Shown here piece after piece: positions 46,101 through 54,253 of a stretch of 64,000 nucleotides of DNA. Every line of letters begins with the position of its first letter. Position 1 is the stretch's first letter. Made by a program: the position numbers and the translations under genes. Source of the DNA: Bartonella sp. HY038 (lineage in GTDB: Bacteria; Pseudomonadota; Alphaproteobacteria; Rhizobiales; Rhizobiaceae); assembly GCF_014117425.1 (NCBI RefSeq), contig NZ_CP059725.1, positions 434,001-498,000 of the forward strand, written 5' to 3'. Below the pieces are notes generated by a model that worked only from the letters and a program-made list of their open reading frames with translations, made no database searches and was not told the DNA's origin.

Positions 46101-46601
46101 GATGGTAGCAATGATTTAATTGATGGCGAAGGTTATCGCGGTATCTATGATAGCAAGGTTTCCTATTATGGTGGCCATGCAGCTGTTGCCTATGTTTTAA
46201 ACTTTGATGAAAAGCAAGCACTAGATGTTTATGGTCGCTATTTGTGGATGCATATGGATGGCGATACAGTCAATATTGGCAAGGATCGGTTGCATTTTGA
46301 TAAAAGCAACAGCTCGCGCATGCAACTTGGTGGGCGCTATAGCTATGCTTATAGCCAGCAATTCAAGCCCTATCTTGGCGCGGCATATGAATATGAGTTT
46401 GATGGTGTAATTAGCGCCAATGCCTATGGCTTAAGTCTGGCAGAGCCGTCATTAAAAGGCTCAACTGGTATTTTTGAAGCCGGTTTCTTGTTCCATCCAA
46501 TTGCTGATAATGATGCACTTAGCATTAATGTCAATGGTCAAGGCTTTGTTGGCCAGCGTCAAGGTGGTGGCGGTGGCGCAAAAATAAAATATCAATTTTA
46601 A
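43125..46601 (+). CDS. Autotransporter 2 (type Va), 'GGGSVFGGxSIGG'-repeat passenger
   Basis: A 1158-residue surface protein. A signal peptide (IALVTVFVQAAILGNAWS) precedes a Gly-rich passenger made of about nine long repeats of 50-60 residues. Each is marked by GGGSVFGGVSIGG or a close variant and followed by a strand such as NSVSLNNVSIAGG. The repeats end at about residue 670. Then follow the same stalk (YNFENYNWLLPSSVVNND), a short GDGGNGGGDTDET linker and the same beta-barrel as autotransporter 1, with only a few substitutions. The passenger is unrelated to that of its neighbour except in general architecture. Role: probable adhesin. Confidence 0.9.
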   Translation: MRVSPQILHSVSKIALVTVFVQAAILGNAWSDVIEYDGTNLAVLQPDPLLNLDPHVSLYSTHASSNNTITVIGTGALWKTTGDAINAPYAIYGGIDIGATSSNSTPAQNGADISSNAVLMQNVAFDWSSETVSSDDAWLYKQALFVSGGGLVFGGLSIGGVGDATGLSDEVSGGNGGIVSYNSVSLSNVSIAGGNAGTTNASSSYTGSPVAGFGGASIFGGVSIGGFGGLPKGHTVSAGGAGGDVQFNSVSLNGVVLNGGAGGTLAGVVEQAAAGVGGMGGGSVFGGLSIGGASGTNTTTLDDIKINQGRGGTVSQNSVVIKNASLKGGGGGNGDYAVATAGGAAGLGGGSVFGGVSIGGVGISYASSAVESGRGGDVIANRVYLENVTIEGATGGNGGVGSNLWFGSGGGGTGGLGGGSVVGGMSIGAAGSMGTYDFSGTDIHYLNYTTGGSGGLVDGNEVVLSNVVLRGASGGDGGKGGDSYIIRPPSFGTSGGGAGGFGGGSVFGGISIGGSGGNNAQGGSGGNVINNKITLKDVTLIGAAGGSGGTGGQNKMATAFSGEAGKGAIGLDGGSVFGGVSIGGASGGSAESVTGGQGGNTSQNRISIAGKTSISGDVYGGLTIGGAGGAGIDSPAIAGNGGNAINNIISLSGHDISILGALFGGYSINGDGSINGGFQQVMSGNTLNLNEYRGSVRGIYNFENYNWLLPSSVVNNDVLIHITGNDAVNLDHTNHSVAMVNDGNRLNAGDEITMIDKAVGIPAATPTQVTQGQFIIYDVSVKVTDDNRFVLKVNGKTDGGDGGNGGGDTDETSIKPEKPAGYINPRSKAFSEGRIASLAFLNQANDLIATAGIDNIRIMVRANEDEIYRPHFIPFMIANGSTQRYKTGSHVDIDGFNMAVGLATGFETKANHKVTLGSFFEYGHGTYDTYNNFATYGSVHADGDVNYKGGGIFGRMEFNGTGLGRVASLGADQADGLYVEASIRGGKTRNKFDGSNDLIDGEGYRGIYDSKVSYYGGHAAVAYVLNFDEKQALDVYGRYLWMHMDGDTVNIGKDRLHFDKSNSSRMQLGGRYSYAYSQQFKPYLGAAYEYEFDGVISANAYGLSLAEPSLKGSTGIFEAGFLFHPIADNDALSINVNGQGFVGQRQGGGGGAKIKYQF
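45590..46601 (+). repeat. Near-identical autotransporter barrel DNA, copy 2
   Basis: Second copy of the repeat described for 41640-42651, in direct orientation, about 3.95 kb downstream. Recombination between the copies would delete one gene and fuse the first passenger to the second barrel. Confidence 0.9.
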
Positions 46602-46607
46602 GGACCT

Positions 46608-46629
46608 AAAATTTTCGCGTGAAAATTTT
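46608..46629 (+). terminator. Terminator-like hairpin after autotransporter 2
   Basis: AAAATTTTC pairs with GAAAATTTT around GCGT, immediately past the stop. A second inverted repeat (CAATGGG near 46633 and CCCATTG near 46657) follows. AT-rich stems make the termination strength uncertain. Confidence 0.5.
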
Positions 46630-46794
46630 TCACAATGGGTGAAATAGCAAATTTTGCCCATTGCCACAAATATATCAGTTTCATGCAAAATGCTTTGCAA
46701 TATCATCACACAATTTGCAGGAATTTAGTTTTGTTCTCTTTTAATTGCCCTTCTCCATATCCACATAGAAGATTGGTAAATTGGAGAAGATAAA

Positions 46795-47172
46795 ATGCAA
46801 TGTCCTATTGATGGTGAAACTCTGGTCATGAGTGAGCGCAGTGGTATCGAAATTGATTACTGCCCAAAATGTCGTGGTATTTGGCTTGATCGTGGCGAAT
46901 TGGATAAAATTTTAGAGCGTGGCTCGCAGGAAATGAACCAGCGGGATGTGAGTGATCGGCGGGCGGATACGTCTTATGAGCCGCCAAGAGCCGCAAGTTC
47001 GCATCATGATTCCTATCGCGATGAGCGTGCGCGTGATGATAGACATGGGGACAGGCGTTATAGTGAAAAGGATCGCTATAATGAAAAAGATCGTTATGAC
47101 GACCGCTATCATGATGGTAAGAAAAACCGTAAAAAATCATTCTTAAGTGAGATATTTGAGTTTGGTGATTAA
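46795..47172 (+). CDS. Zinc-ribbon (zf-TFIIB) protein with a charged tail
   Basis: A 125-residue protein. The N-terminal zinc ribbon shows MQCPIDGETLVM and CPKCRGIWLDRGELDKIL, the usual zf-TFIIB motif. The remainder is a low-complexity Arg/Asp/Tyr/His tail with KDRYNEKDRYDDRYHDGKK and an IFEFGD end, typical of this small family in alphaproteobacteria. Function is unknown. It is followed by a strong terminator shared with the convergent Bax-inhibitor gene. Confidence 0.88.
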   Translation: MQCPIDGETLVMSERSGIEIDYCPKCRGIWLDRGELDKILERGSQEMNQRDVSDRRADTSYEPPRAASSHHDSYRDERARDDRHGDRRYSEKDRYNEKDRYDDRYHDGKKNRKKSFLSEIFEFGD

Positions 47173-47201
47173 ATTTAAAAGCTATAGGCTGAAACTAATA
47201 A

Positions 47202-47234
47202 AAAGCCCCGTTTTCTAAAAGAAAACGGGGCTTT
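47202..47234. terminator. Bidirectional rho-independent terminator
   Basis: A perfect 14-bp GC-rich stem (AAAGCCCCGTTTTC with its complement) around a 5-base loop lies between two convergent genes, with flanking A and T runs on both sides. Confidence 0.92.
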
Positions 47235-47281
47235 CATTTTTATACAATACTTATTTACACTATATTTGTATTCGCTTCATA

Positions 47282-48001
47282 TTAATTGCGGTTACCAAGG
47301 AAACGCAAAAGGAACAAGAATAGGTTGACAAAGTCGAGATAGAGGTGCAACGCGCCAATGACAATTTTTCTACCACGTGTTTCGTCATGGTCGCCTGCAT
47401 AATATAATTCTTTGATCTTTTGGGTATCATAAGCGGTAAAGCCTGCAAAAATTAACACACCTGCAACAGAAATAATGAAGTCCATAGCTGATGATTCAAC
47501 AAACAAGCTAACAAGCAATGCGATAACCAAACCGATAAGACCAATAACTAAAAATGTTCTCATCGGGCTAAGGTCGCGTTTGGTTGTATAACCGTAAAGT
47601 GATAAACCACCAAAAGATGCCGCTGTTATAAAGAATGTGCGTGAAATACTGGCAACATCATAAACTAAGAATATCGGTGCCAAAGACGCACCCAATAGTG
47701 CTGCATAGGCAATAAATAGAGTTCTTGCTGTTGATGTCGACAAACTATCAATCCGGAATTGCAAAAACATAGCAACGCCAAATGGTACAAGAATTAGGAT
47801 AAAATTAAATCGATACAAGAACATTAAAAATTCAACATTGGTTGCTGCAAAATAAGCAACAGCCATTGCAATAATGCCTGTAATTGCAAGTCCAACCATC
47901 ATCAGGTTATAGATGCCAAGCATATAGCTGCGCAAACCTAGATCAATGGATGCATCGCCGCGCGCAATTGTTGTTGTGCGCATATTATTAAAATCTGCCA
48001 T
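47282..48001 (-). CDS. Bax inhibitor-1 family (YccA/YbhL-like) membrane protein
   Basis: A 239-residue inner-membrane protein with seven predicted helices. Family blocks are NLMMVGLAITGIIAMAVAYF, the TFFITAASFGGLSLYGYTTK helix, and the late FAGFTAYDTQKIKELY before the last helix (DFVNLFLFLLRFLG). The ATG at 48001 with AAAGGA upstream is chosen over a longer frame. Bacterial members are linked to pH-dependent Ca2+ leak or to FtsH modulation; no more can be said here. Confidence 0.93.
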   Translation of the reverse strand: MADFNNMRTTTIARGDASIDLGLRSYMLGIYNLMMVGLAITGIIAMAVAYFAATNVEFLMFLYRFNFILILVPFGVAMFLQFRIDSLSTSTARTLFIAYAALLGASLAPIFLVYDVASISRTFFITAASFGGLSLYGYTTKRDLSPMRTFLVIGLIGLVIALLVSLFVESSAMDFIISVAGVLIFAGFTAYDTQKIKELYYAGDHDETRGRKIVIGALHLYLDFVNLFLFLLRFLGNRN

Positions 48002-48484
48002 AATATAATCCTTTGCGTGCGTTCCGTCCGGTGTCGGTCGTTTAAGCAATTTAGAATGCTAATGCTAAAAAATGCCAATTTTATGATGGATTGATATTTA
48101 TATTTCGTCCGTCATTTTAACACTTATACATCTTGTCTTAAAATTTGAGAGATAGCAAAAATTCACTAAATTTTAAAATAAGAGCAAAGCGCTGATTAAA
48201 CTCCCAGGCTCCGCTGGCGGAACTCCAGCATGCCTTGCTATTATTATGGCGATTTATAGTTTTAGAAACAAGCCTTTAATTTAACTTTTTTTGCTTTTTC
48301 ACAAAGTATCAAGTGTAAAACTTCATTGATTGGCTGCACTATTTTGATGTTTATTTTTCTTTGCTACTATTATTTTGTTGATTTTTTAAAGCTAACCATA
48401 AACTTGGCTTATTTTTGCTTACAACTAAAATCATATGCATTAAAATCATCATATGCATTAAAACCTATGTGAGTGGAGTTGTTC
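48002..48484. other. Divergent intergenic region upstream of the ABC exporter
   Basis: About 480 AT-rich bases, no gene. A small TCCGC-TG-GCGGA palindrome lies near 48213-48224, and the 14-base word TCATATGCATTAAA occurs twice at 48431-48444 and 48449-48462. The latter may be regulatory. Confidence 0.4.
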
Positions 48485-49162
48485 GTGGCAGATTTATTGG
48501 TGGCTTTAAAAAATGTTGATTTAACCTTGGGTGAGGGTGCTTCAAAAGTCCATGTGTTAAAAAATATTTCACTTACAATTAATAAGGGTGAGGTTATCGG
48601 CATTGTCGGGCCATCGGGGTCAGGAAAGTCTACTTTATTAATGGTGCTTGCCGGGCTTGAAAAAGTTGATGGCGGTGAAGTGTTAATTAGTGATTGTGAT
48701 ATTTCAAAGTTAAATGAAGATGAAGCGGCATTGTTTCGTGGCCGCAATATTGGTATTGTTTTCCAATCCTTCCATCTTATTCCCAATATGACGGCGCTTG
48801 AAAATACCGCTGTTCCCTTAGAGCTTGCAGGTGATAAAAATGCTTTTGATCGCGCGCGCCAGGAATTAGAAGCGGTTGGCCTTGGCCACCGCTTAAACCA
48901 TTATCCGGCAACCCTATCAGGCGGCGAACAACAGCGCGTTGCTATTGCAAGAGCTTTAGCGCCAAGACCAAAAATTATTATTGCTGATGAGCCAACCGGC
49001 AACCTTGATAGCGCGACAGGGCAAGATATTGCCGATCTTTTATTTAAGCGCGCGCAAGACAACGGCACCACCATGGTGCTTGTTACCCATGATAATCAAT
49101 TAGCGGCGCGCTGCGCCCGCCAAATCCATGTGCGCAATGGCGAACTTGAAGCAGGGCAATGA
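48485..49162 (+). CDS. ABC transporter ATP-binding protein (YbbA/LolD-like)
   Basis: ATPase of a MacB/YbbA-type ABC system. Walker A is GIVGPSGSGKSTLLMVLAGL, the signature is TLSGGEQQRVAIARAL and Walker B is IIIADEPTGNLDSAT. GTG 48485 with GTGGAG upstream is preferred to an earlier GTG; the product is 225 residues. The stop overlaps the permease start by 4 bases. In other bacteria the YbbA-YbbP pair is associated with a TesA-type esterase, whose homologue here lies at 37.9 kb. Confidence 0.93.
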   Translation: MADLLVALKNVDLTLGEGASKVHVLKNISLTINKGEVIGIVGPSGSGKSTLLMVLAGLEKVDGGEVLISDCDISKLNEDEAALFRGRNIGIVFQSFHLIPNMTALENTAVPLELAGDKNAFDRARQELEAVGLGHRLNHYPATLSGGEQQRVAIARALAPRPKIIIADEPTGNLDSATGQDIADLLFKRAQDNGTTMVLVTHDNQLAARCARQIHVRNGELEAGQ

Positions 49163-51771
49163 GCATGAAGCCAAATGATAGCGTTACGGTTGCTTCAAAA
49201 GCCGTTGATAATTTATCAAAATTTGCCAGTTTAAAACTGGCTTTACGTTTTGCTTTGCGTGAAATGCGCGGTGGCCTGCGTGGTTTTTATATTTTTCTTA
49301 GCTGCATTGCCCTTGGTGTTGCGGCAATCGGCGGTGTTGGTGGTATTACTGATATGATACGCCAAGAATTTGCCACCCAAGGTAAAATATTGCTTGGTGG
49401 TGATTTGCGCGTTTCGATGACGCAAAAGGAAGCAACCCCACAAGAATTAAGCTATCTTGAAAGCATGGGCAATGTGTCTTCTAGCCTTTGGATGCGCACC
49501 ATGGCACGGCGCAGCAGTGACCAAACCCAGTTACTGGCTGAAGCACGTGCAGTTGACAACAAATATCCGCTTTATGGCAGTGTCAAAGTTAAGCTTAATG
49601 ATGGCAAATTTTCCAATAATCTTTATGATCAAGTCAAAAATATTAATGGCACTTATGGTGTTGTTGTTGCGCCGCTTTTAGCCCAGCGCCTTGATTTGAA
49701 TATTGGCGATAAGCTTACCCTTGGCAACACAAATTTTGAAATCAGAGGCTTGGTGGAAAATGAGCCTGATTTGTTATCGGAAGGCTTTCAATTAGGACTT
49801 CGGGTGTTTTTGTCAGAAGAGGCAATGAAGCAAACCGGTCTTTTACAACCGGGCAGCCTTTTTACCTATACCTATAAAATAGCGGTTCCTGCCGCCAAAT
49901 TAGCTGAAGTTGCCAAATTTGATGAAGCGGCTAAAAAGCAATTTCCTGATAATTTATGGATTATCCGCAATAGCGACAATGCAACGCCGGCATTAACCAG
50001 TAATATTGAACGCTTTTCGCAATTTTTAACCCTCGTTGGCTTAATGGCCTTGGTGGTTGGCGGTGTTGGTGTCGCCAATGCGGTGCGTGCCTATCTTGAA
50101 ACCAAATTCGGTGTGATTGCCACGCTAAAATCGCTTGGTGCTTCGGGTAATTTTGTTATTTGGCTTTATTTAATCCAAATCGTGTTGTTGAGCTTTATCG
50201 GTATTGCTATTGGTCTTGTTTTTGCGCTGATTATACCGCCGATTGTTGGACAAATATTAAATTCTTATTTTCCTTTGGCTGGTGGTTGGTCAATTTCCTA
50301 CCTTAGCCTATTAAATGGTGCAGTTTTTGCCTTGCTAACCACGCTTGGTTTTGCGTTAATACCTTTGGCACGCGCGCGTGAAATTCCGGTCACTACCCTT
50401 TTTCGCGCTATGGGCTTTTCTGGCAAGGTTAAAATTGCGCGGCTTTATCTTGTTATTGTCGCATTGATTTTTGGCTCTATTGCTTTCATGGCGGTTTTTA
50501 CCGCTTATGATCGGCGTATGGCGGCTATTTTCATTATTGCCGTTATTGGTGTTTTCATTGTTTTGCGGCTATTGGCGATTATTATCCAATATCTTGCCAA
50601 AAAGGTTTCCCATGTCCGCGCGCCTGCTTTGCGCCTTGCTATTGGCAATATTTATCGCCCAGGTTCCTTAACCAGTGCCATTGTGCTTGCGCTTGGGCTT
50701 GGGCTAACTTTGCTTGTTGCTATTGCGACGATTGACGGTAATTTGCGCCGGCAACTTGGCGATACCGTGCCGATCAATGCGCCAGCATTTTTCTTCCTTG
50801 ATATTCCAAGCGATGGAGAGCCGGCATTTCGTGCCTTGATCGCTCAAAATGATCCCAAGGGTGAATTGCGGCTTATGCCCACTTTGCGGGCGCGTATCAC
50901 CGCGCTTAATAATGTCGAGGCAAAGGATGCCAATGTCGCTGAAAATGGCCGTTGGGTGCTGCGCGGTGATCGTAATATTACCTATTCAGATAATGTACCA
51001 CAATCGACCATACTAAAAGAAGGCACATGGTGGCCGCAAAATTATGATGGCCCACCGCAAGTATCCATGTCAAATGATGAAGCAAAAGCACTTGGCTTAA
51101 AGCTTGGTGACATGATAACCGTTAACGCCTTAGGCAGACAAATATCGGCTAAAATTACTAGCCTGCGAGAAGTGCATTGGGATTCGATGAATATGAATTT
51201 CGTCATGATTTTTTCGCCCAATAGTTTTCGTGGTGCGCCGCATATTTGGATGGGAACGCTTAAAAAAGGCGATGGCACGCTTGAAGATGTGGCATTAATG
51301 CGCGCTATTGGTAAGGATTTTCCCTCGGTGACAATTTTATCAGTGCAAGATATTATCACCAATGCACGAGAGCTTATTGATCAAATTGGTCTTGGTGTGC
51401 GCGCCTCTGCCTCTATTGCTTTGCTTGCCGCCATTCTAGTGTTGGCAGGCGCGCTATCCGCCGGTAACCGTAGCCGAACCCATGATGCGGTGGTGCTAAA
51501 AACGCTTGGCGCAACCCGCAAAGTGCTTATTCGCGCCTTTTTATATGAATATATAATTTTAGGCGTTGTTAGCGCAGTTTTTGCCTTCATCGCAGGCAGT
51601 GCGGCAGGGCTTGCTATGGCACGTTTTCGTATGGATCTTGATGCAGTACTACTGCCGCAAACAGGGCTTATGGTTTTGGTTGCTGCCTTGGTGCTAAGTG
51701 TTGGTTTTGGTCTTATTGGCACATGGCGTATTTTAGGGCAAAAACCATCGCGTTGGCTGCGTGAATTGTGA
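49159..51771 (+). CDS. FtsX-like ABC permease (YbbP-like)
   Basis: An 870-residue inner-membrane permease with two FtsX domains. A helix at about residue 45 is followed by a large MacB-type periplasmic domain. A three-helix block begins LTLVGLMALVVGGVGVANAV, a second soluble domain follows, and the final FtsX block ends with LVLSVGFGLIGTWRILGQKP. Translation is coupled to the ATPase gene. It probably extrudes a lipid or other envelope compound; the substrate is not established for the family. Confidence 0.93.
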   Translation: MSMKPNDSVTVASKAVDNLSKFASLKLALRFALREMRGGLRGFYIFLSCIALGVAAIGGVGGITDMIRQEFATQGKILLGGDLRVSMTQKEATPQELSYLESMGNVSSSLWMRTMARRSSDQTQLLAEARAVDNKYPLYGSVKVKLNDGKFSNNLYDQVKNINGTYGVVVAPLLAQRLDLNIGDKLTLGNTNFEIRGLVENEPDLLSEGFQLGLRVFLSEEAMKQTGLLQPGSLFTYTYKIAVPAAKLAEVAKFDEAAKKQFPDNLWIIRNSDNATPALTSNIERFSQFLTLVGLMALVVGGVGVANAVRAYLETKFGVIATLKSLGASGNFVIWLYLIQIVLLSFIGIAIGLVFALIIPPIVGQILNSYFPLAGGWSISYLSLLNGAVFALLTTLGFALIPLARAREIPVTTLFRAMGFSGKVKIARLYLVIVALIFGSIAFMAVFTAYDRRMAAIFIIAVIGVFIVLRLLAIIIQYLAKKVSHVRAPALRLAIGNIYRPGSLTSAIVLALGLGLTLLVAIATIDGNLRRQLGDTVPINAPAFFFLDIPSDGEPAFRALIAQNDPKGELRLMPTLRARITALNNVEAKDANVAENGRWVLRGDRNITYSDNVPQSTILKEGTWWPQNYDGPPQVSMSNDEAKALGLKLGDMITVNALGRQISAKITSLREVHWDSMNMNFVMIFSPNSFRGAPHIWMGTLKKGDGTLEDVALMRAIGKDFPSVTILSVQDIITNARELIDQIGLGVRASASIALLAAILVLAGALSAGNRSRTHDAVVLKTLGATRKVLIRAFLYEYIILGVVSAVFAFIAGSAAGLAMARFRMDLDAVLLPQTGLMVLVAALVLSVGFGLIGTWRILGQKPSRWLREL

Positions 51772-51795
51772 TAATTAGACTAAATAGAGGGGCGA

Positions 51796-52026
51796 ATGAA
51801 AAATTGTCTTTGGTATCCAATCGATGCTTTTCATTCGCTTCATGAATATGCACGCTTTTGTAATTGGTTGCAGCTTCAAATTGCTGAAGGCATGGTTGAA
51901 GAAATAACCGTAAAGGATAATTCAACCCGTTTGCCTTTGTATCAGCAACGAACCATAATGATAAATCTGATAATCAGAATTCAAATGGTAATAATAACAA
52001 CGACCGAAACGATGGTGCAAGAATAA
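51796..52026 (+). pseudogene. Possible N-terminal piece of a decayed accessory protein
   Basis: A 76-codon frame whose first 40 residues look protein-like (WYPIDAFHSLHEYARFCNWL, QLQIAEGMVEEITV) and then turn into a low-complexity Ile/Thr run. Near 51920 another frame (frame 0) becomes open and runs on as an Asn-rich linker into the toxin remnant. This suggests a frameshift or a junction. No family recognised. Confidence 0.4.
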
Positions 52027-52553
52027 TAGGTTCAAATAAAAGGAGAATTCCTTGTTACACAGGACCCAAAAAGGGGAAGGCCGCTGAATTTAAAAAGCAA
52101 CTAGACGAGCAAATGGCGGCTATTAATAACATGACGGTTGATGAGATGGCTGCTGCTTTTTCGAGGATCGACGCTGCTGGAGGAACAGATAAAATAAGAA
52201 ATTCCATAGCGCAAGCTAACCATCGTAAAGCTTTTGAAAACTATTTAAAACGTCAAAAATAATCTGCTTCTGACATTGCTAAAAAGATGAAAAATCTTGA
52301 TGCAACTCATGTTTTAGATATGGTGGTTGGTGGCGATCCAAATGCATTTAGTCATGATAAACATGGTAATCCTGTTTTAGATGACTCTAACGCTAATAGG
52401 TCGATTGGTAGCCAATGGGTGTCCACAAAAGATAAAAATGGTATGAGTAGAGTTGATTATTTGCGTGATGAAGTCAAAAAAATACAAAAAAATGGATTGC
52501 ACAACGAAAAAATGAACATTGAATTAGGAAGGTGTAAATACGATTATGACTAA
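51921..52553 (+). pseudogene. Broken Ntox15/Tde-type DNase toxin C-terminus
   Basis: One reading frame holds an Asn-rich linker (QNSNGNNNNDRNDGA), the entry RRIPCYTGPKKGKAAEFKKQ, a helical part ending KAFENYLKRQK, an in-frame TAA at 52260, and then the core DATHVLDMVVGGDPNAF with SIGSQWVSTKD and RVDYLRDEV. HVLD fits the HxxD motif of Ntox15 nucleases such as the Agrobacterium T6SS effectors Tde1/Tde2. There is no start codon with a ribosome-binding site for the full frame, so it is a displaced C-terminal cassette inactivated by a stop. Residues after the stop could start at ATG 52287. Confidence 0.72.
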
Positions 52554-53235
52554 TTTTCATGAAAACATTCAATATTATTTGGATACAAATGGACAACCTG
52601 ATGACATTGAAAAACTTTCACCCGAAATTATAACGCGCATGTATGAAATATTTCCACCCTCATTTGCCGGTTTTTTAAATGAATTTGGATTTTGTTCATT
52701 TTTTGACCGTGGTTTACAATTATGTAACCCAGATGACATGCGCTCTATTTTAGCCTTAATTTTTGAAGCTGATAAAGACTTCCATCATAAAGACGTCCAT
52801 GTTTATGCTTATTCGGCATTTGGAGACTTATATTGTTGGTCTAGTACTTTATATAATTTCAAAATTAATCTGGTTGACTGTATGGTTTTTTCAGATTTTT
52901 TGATCTATAAACAAGAGGTTAAAGCGACGCCAGACCATATCGCATCCCAAATGTTACCAAAGAAACGATCTATCGAGTTTTATGATTTTAATGATGAGCC
53001 CTTGTTTGCGCGTTGTCTAGAACACTATGGTAAGCTAGATATGGGGCAATGCTATGGTTATTTCCCTGCTTTGGCTTTATTAGGAGGTAGTGATACCCCA
53101 ATGAATAGAATTGAAAACATAAAAAAAGTTCAAGCTTTTGAACATTTTGCTATTCTTGCTCAATTAGATACTTTCTATCTAACAACAACATCTAGCGATG
53201 GTAATAGTTTTGTTAAAGTTAGGCCTATTGGATAA
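52546..53235 (+). CDS. Tdi1-like immunity protein (GAD-like + DUF1851)
   Basis: A 229-residue protein whose two halves match the GAD-like domain (DDIEKLSPEIITRMYEIFPP, FAGFLNEFGFCSFFDRGLQL) and the DUF1851/Tdi1 C-terminal domain (YAYSAFGDLYCWSS; GQCYGYFPALALLGG). This is the architecture of immunity proteins that protect against Tde DNase toxins. Its ATG overlaps the stop of the toxin remnant by 8 bases, the usual toxin-then-immunity arrangement. The gene appears intact although the toxin is not. Confidence 0.82.
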   Translation: MTNFHENIQYYLDTNGQPDDIEKLSPEIITRMYEIFPPSFAGFLNEFGFCSFFDRGLQLCNPDDMRSILALIFEADKDFHHKDVHVYAYSAFGDLYCWSSTLYNFKINLVDCMVFSDFLIYKQEVKATPDHIASQMLPKKRSIEFYDFNDEPLFARCLEHYGKLDMGQCYGYFPALALLGGSDTPMNRIENIKKVQAFEHFAILAQLDTFYLTTTSSDGNSFVKVRPIG

Positions 53236-53472
53236 TTAATTAAGGTATTGTTGACAAAAATTTTTATTAATAAATAGCGGGTACCAATGCACTGTGACGA
53301 TCCTTGTCACATAAAACTTGGCGATATTTAATTTCGGATCAGTTCACTGGTAGAGGATAGAATTTACACATCAATAATTGGAGAAAAATGGCAGCTTATT
53401 GCGCCAGATTTTCCTTTTAAAGGAACTTGGCTGCCTCATTTTTGATAGGTTATATTGAATGGAGTTTACAGT

Positions 53473-54036
53473 ATGCTTTATCACGCCTTCACATTTTGGG
53501 GAGAAATTCGCAAAAATGTTCAATTCAACACCGTTGATGAATATATTAAAGACATATATTCTCATTTAAATTTAAACATTACTCATATCGGATATCACTC
53601 TGAGAAGTATGATAGTAAAGGTTATAGAACTTACCAAAGAGTGATTAAAAAGCTTCGTTGTTTTGATGAAGAAATAGATAACCTTGCATATGTAACATTT
53701 GATTATACGGGTAAAGAATCTGAAATATTATCAAATTTTGACATTCAGATAGGGATAAGAGAAGAAAATTTTAAACTATATGATCATGTTGGTCCTAATC
53801 CTAAAAGAGATATCTGTCATTTTGTGCTTAAAAATCAATATATTTCGAACAATTTTAAAGAAGCAATATTGCCAATTTTTAAACAATTAGCCAATATCGT
53901 TCTTGATAAAAATGAGTATCAGTACTTTGTTACTGAAAAACATTTTGCAATTGATAGTTATCAAGAAGGAAAGAAAGTTGAGGATATTCCAGATATTGCT
54001 TCGATTAGAGTATTAGAGCGTAAAATTTATAAATAA
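53473..54036 (+). CDS. Family Y protein, copy Y1 (unknown function)
   Basis: A 187-residue protein I do not recognise. It is related along its whole length to the proteins at 55313 and 57079: FTFWGEIRKNVQFNTVDEYI corresponds to their FWGAIRKDSQFDIINRQ, and all three share ITHIGYxSxxYDSKGYR and end in LERxIYK. No signal peptide or membrane helix is seen. It is acidic/basic mixed, very AT-rich. ATG 53473 with GGAG nine bases upstream agrees with the paralogues' starts. It follows the Tdi1-like gene and is the most divergent of the three. Confidence 0.7.
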   Translation: MLYHAFTFWGEIRKNVQFNTVDEYIKDIYSHLNLNITHIGYHSEKYDSKGYRTYQRVIKKLRCFDEEIDNLAYVTFDYTGKESEILSNFDIQIGIREENFKLYDHVGPNPKRDICHFVLKNQYISNNFKEAILPIFKQLANIVLDKNEYQYFVTEKHFAIDSYQEGKKVEDIPDIASIRVLERKIYK

Positions 54037-54038
54037 AG

Positions 54039-54239
54039 TTTTTTGGCTAGATCTTTTGGCGGAACACCATTGGCTAAAAGATGGTTGGCAGATCTAAATT
54101 TGCTGTTGGTCATTTTACGTGGGCGGCCACCAATGAGATCCATTTGTCTTGCTGTTGTTAATCTAGCCCGCGTGCGCTCAATAATCAATTCTCGTTCCAT
54201 TTGTGCTAAACTTGCCATCACATGAAAAAAGAGCCTATC
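54039..54239 (-). pseudogene. Serine recombinase (resolvase/invertase) C-terminal fragment
   Basis: The minus strand encodes DRLFFHVMASLAQMERELII, ERTRARLTTARQ and GGRPRKMTNSKFRSANHLLA, the long E-helix and hinge of Pin/Hin/Tn3-type serine recombinases, followed by the first part of the HTH (VPPKDLAKKL). The catalytic N-terminal domain is missing and the HTH is cut where the Y1 gene ends. It is wedged between Y1 and an inverted X gene, so it may mark the recombination that rearranged the island. Confidence 0.85.
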
Positions 54240-54253
54240 AGACACTATTTGTA

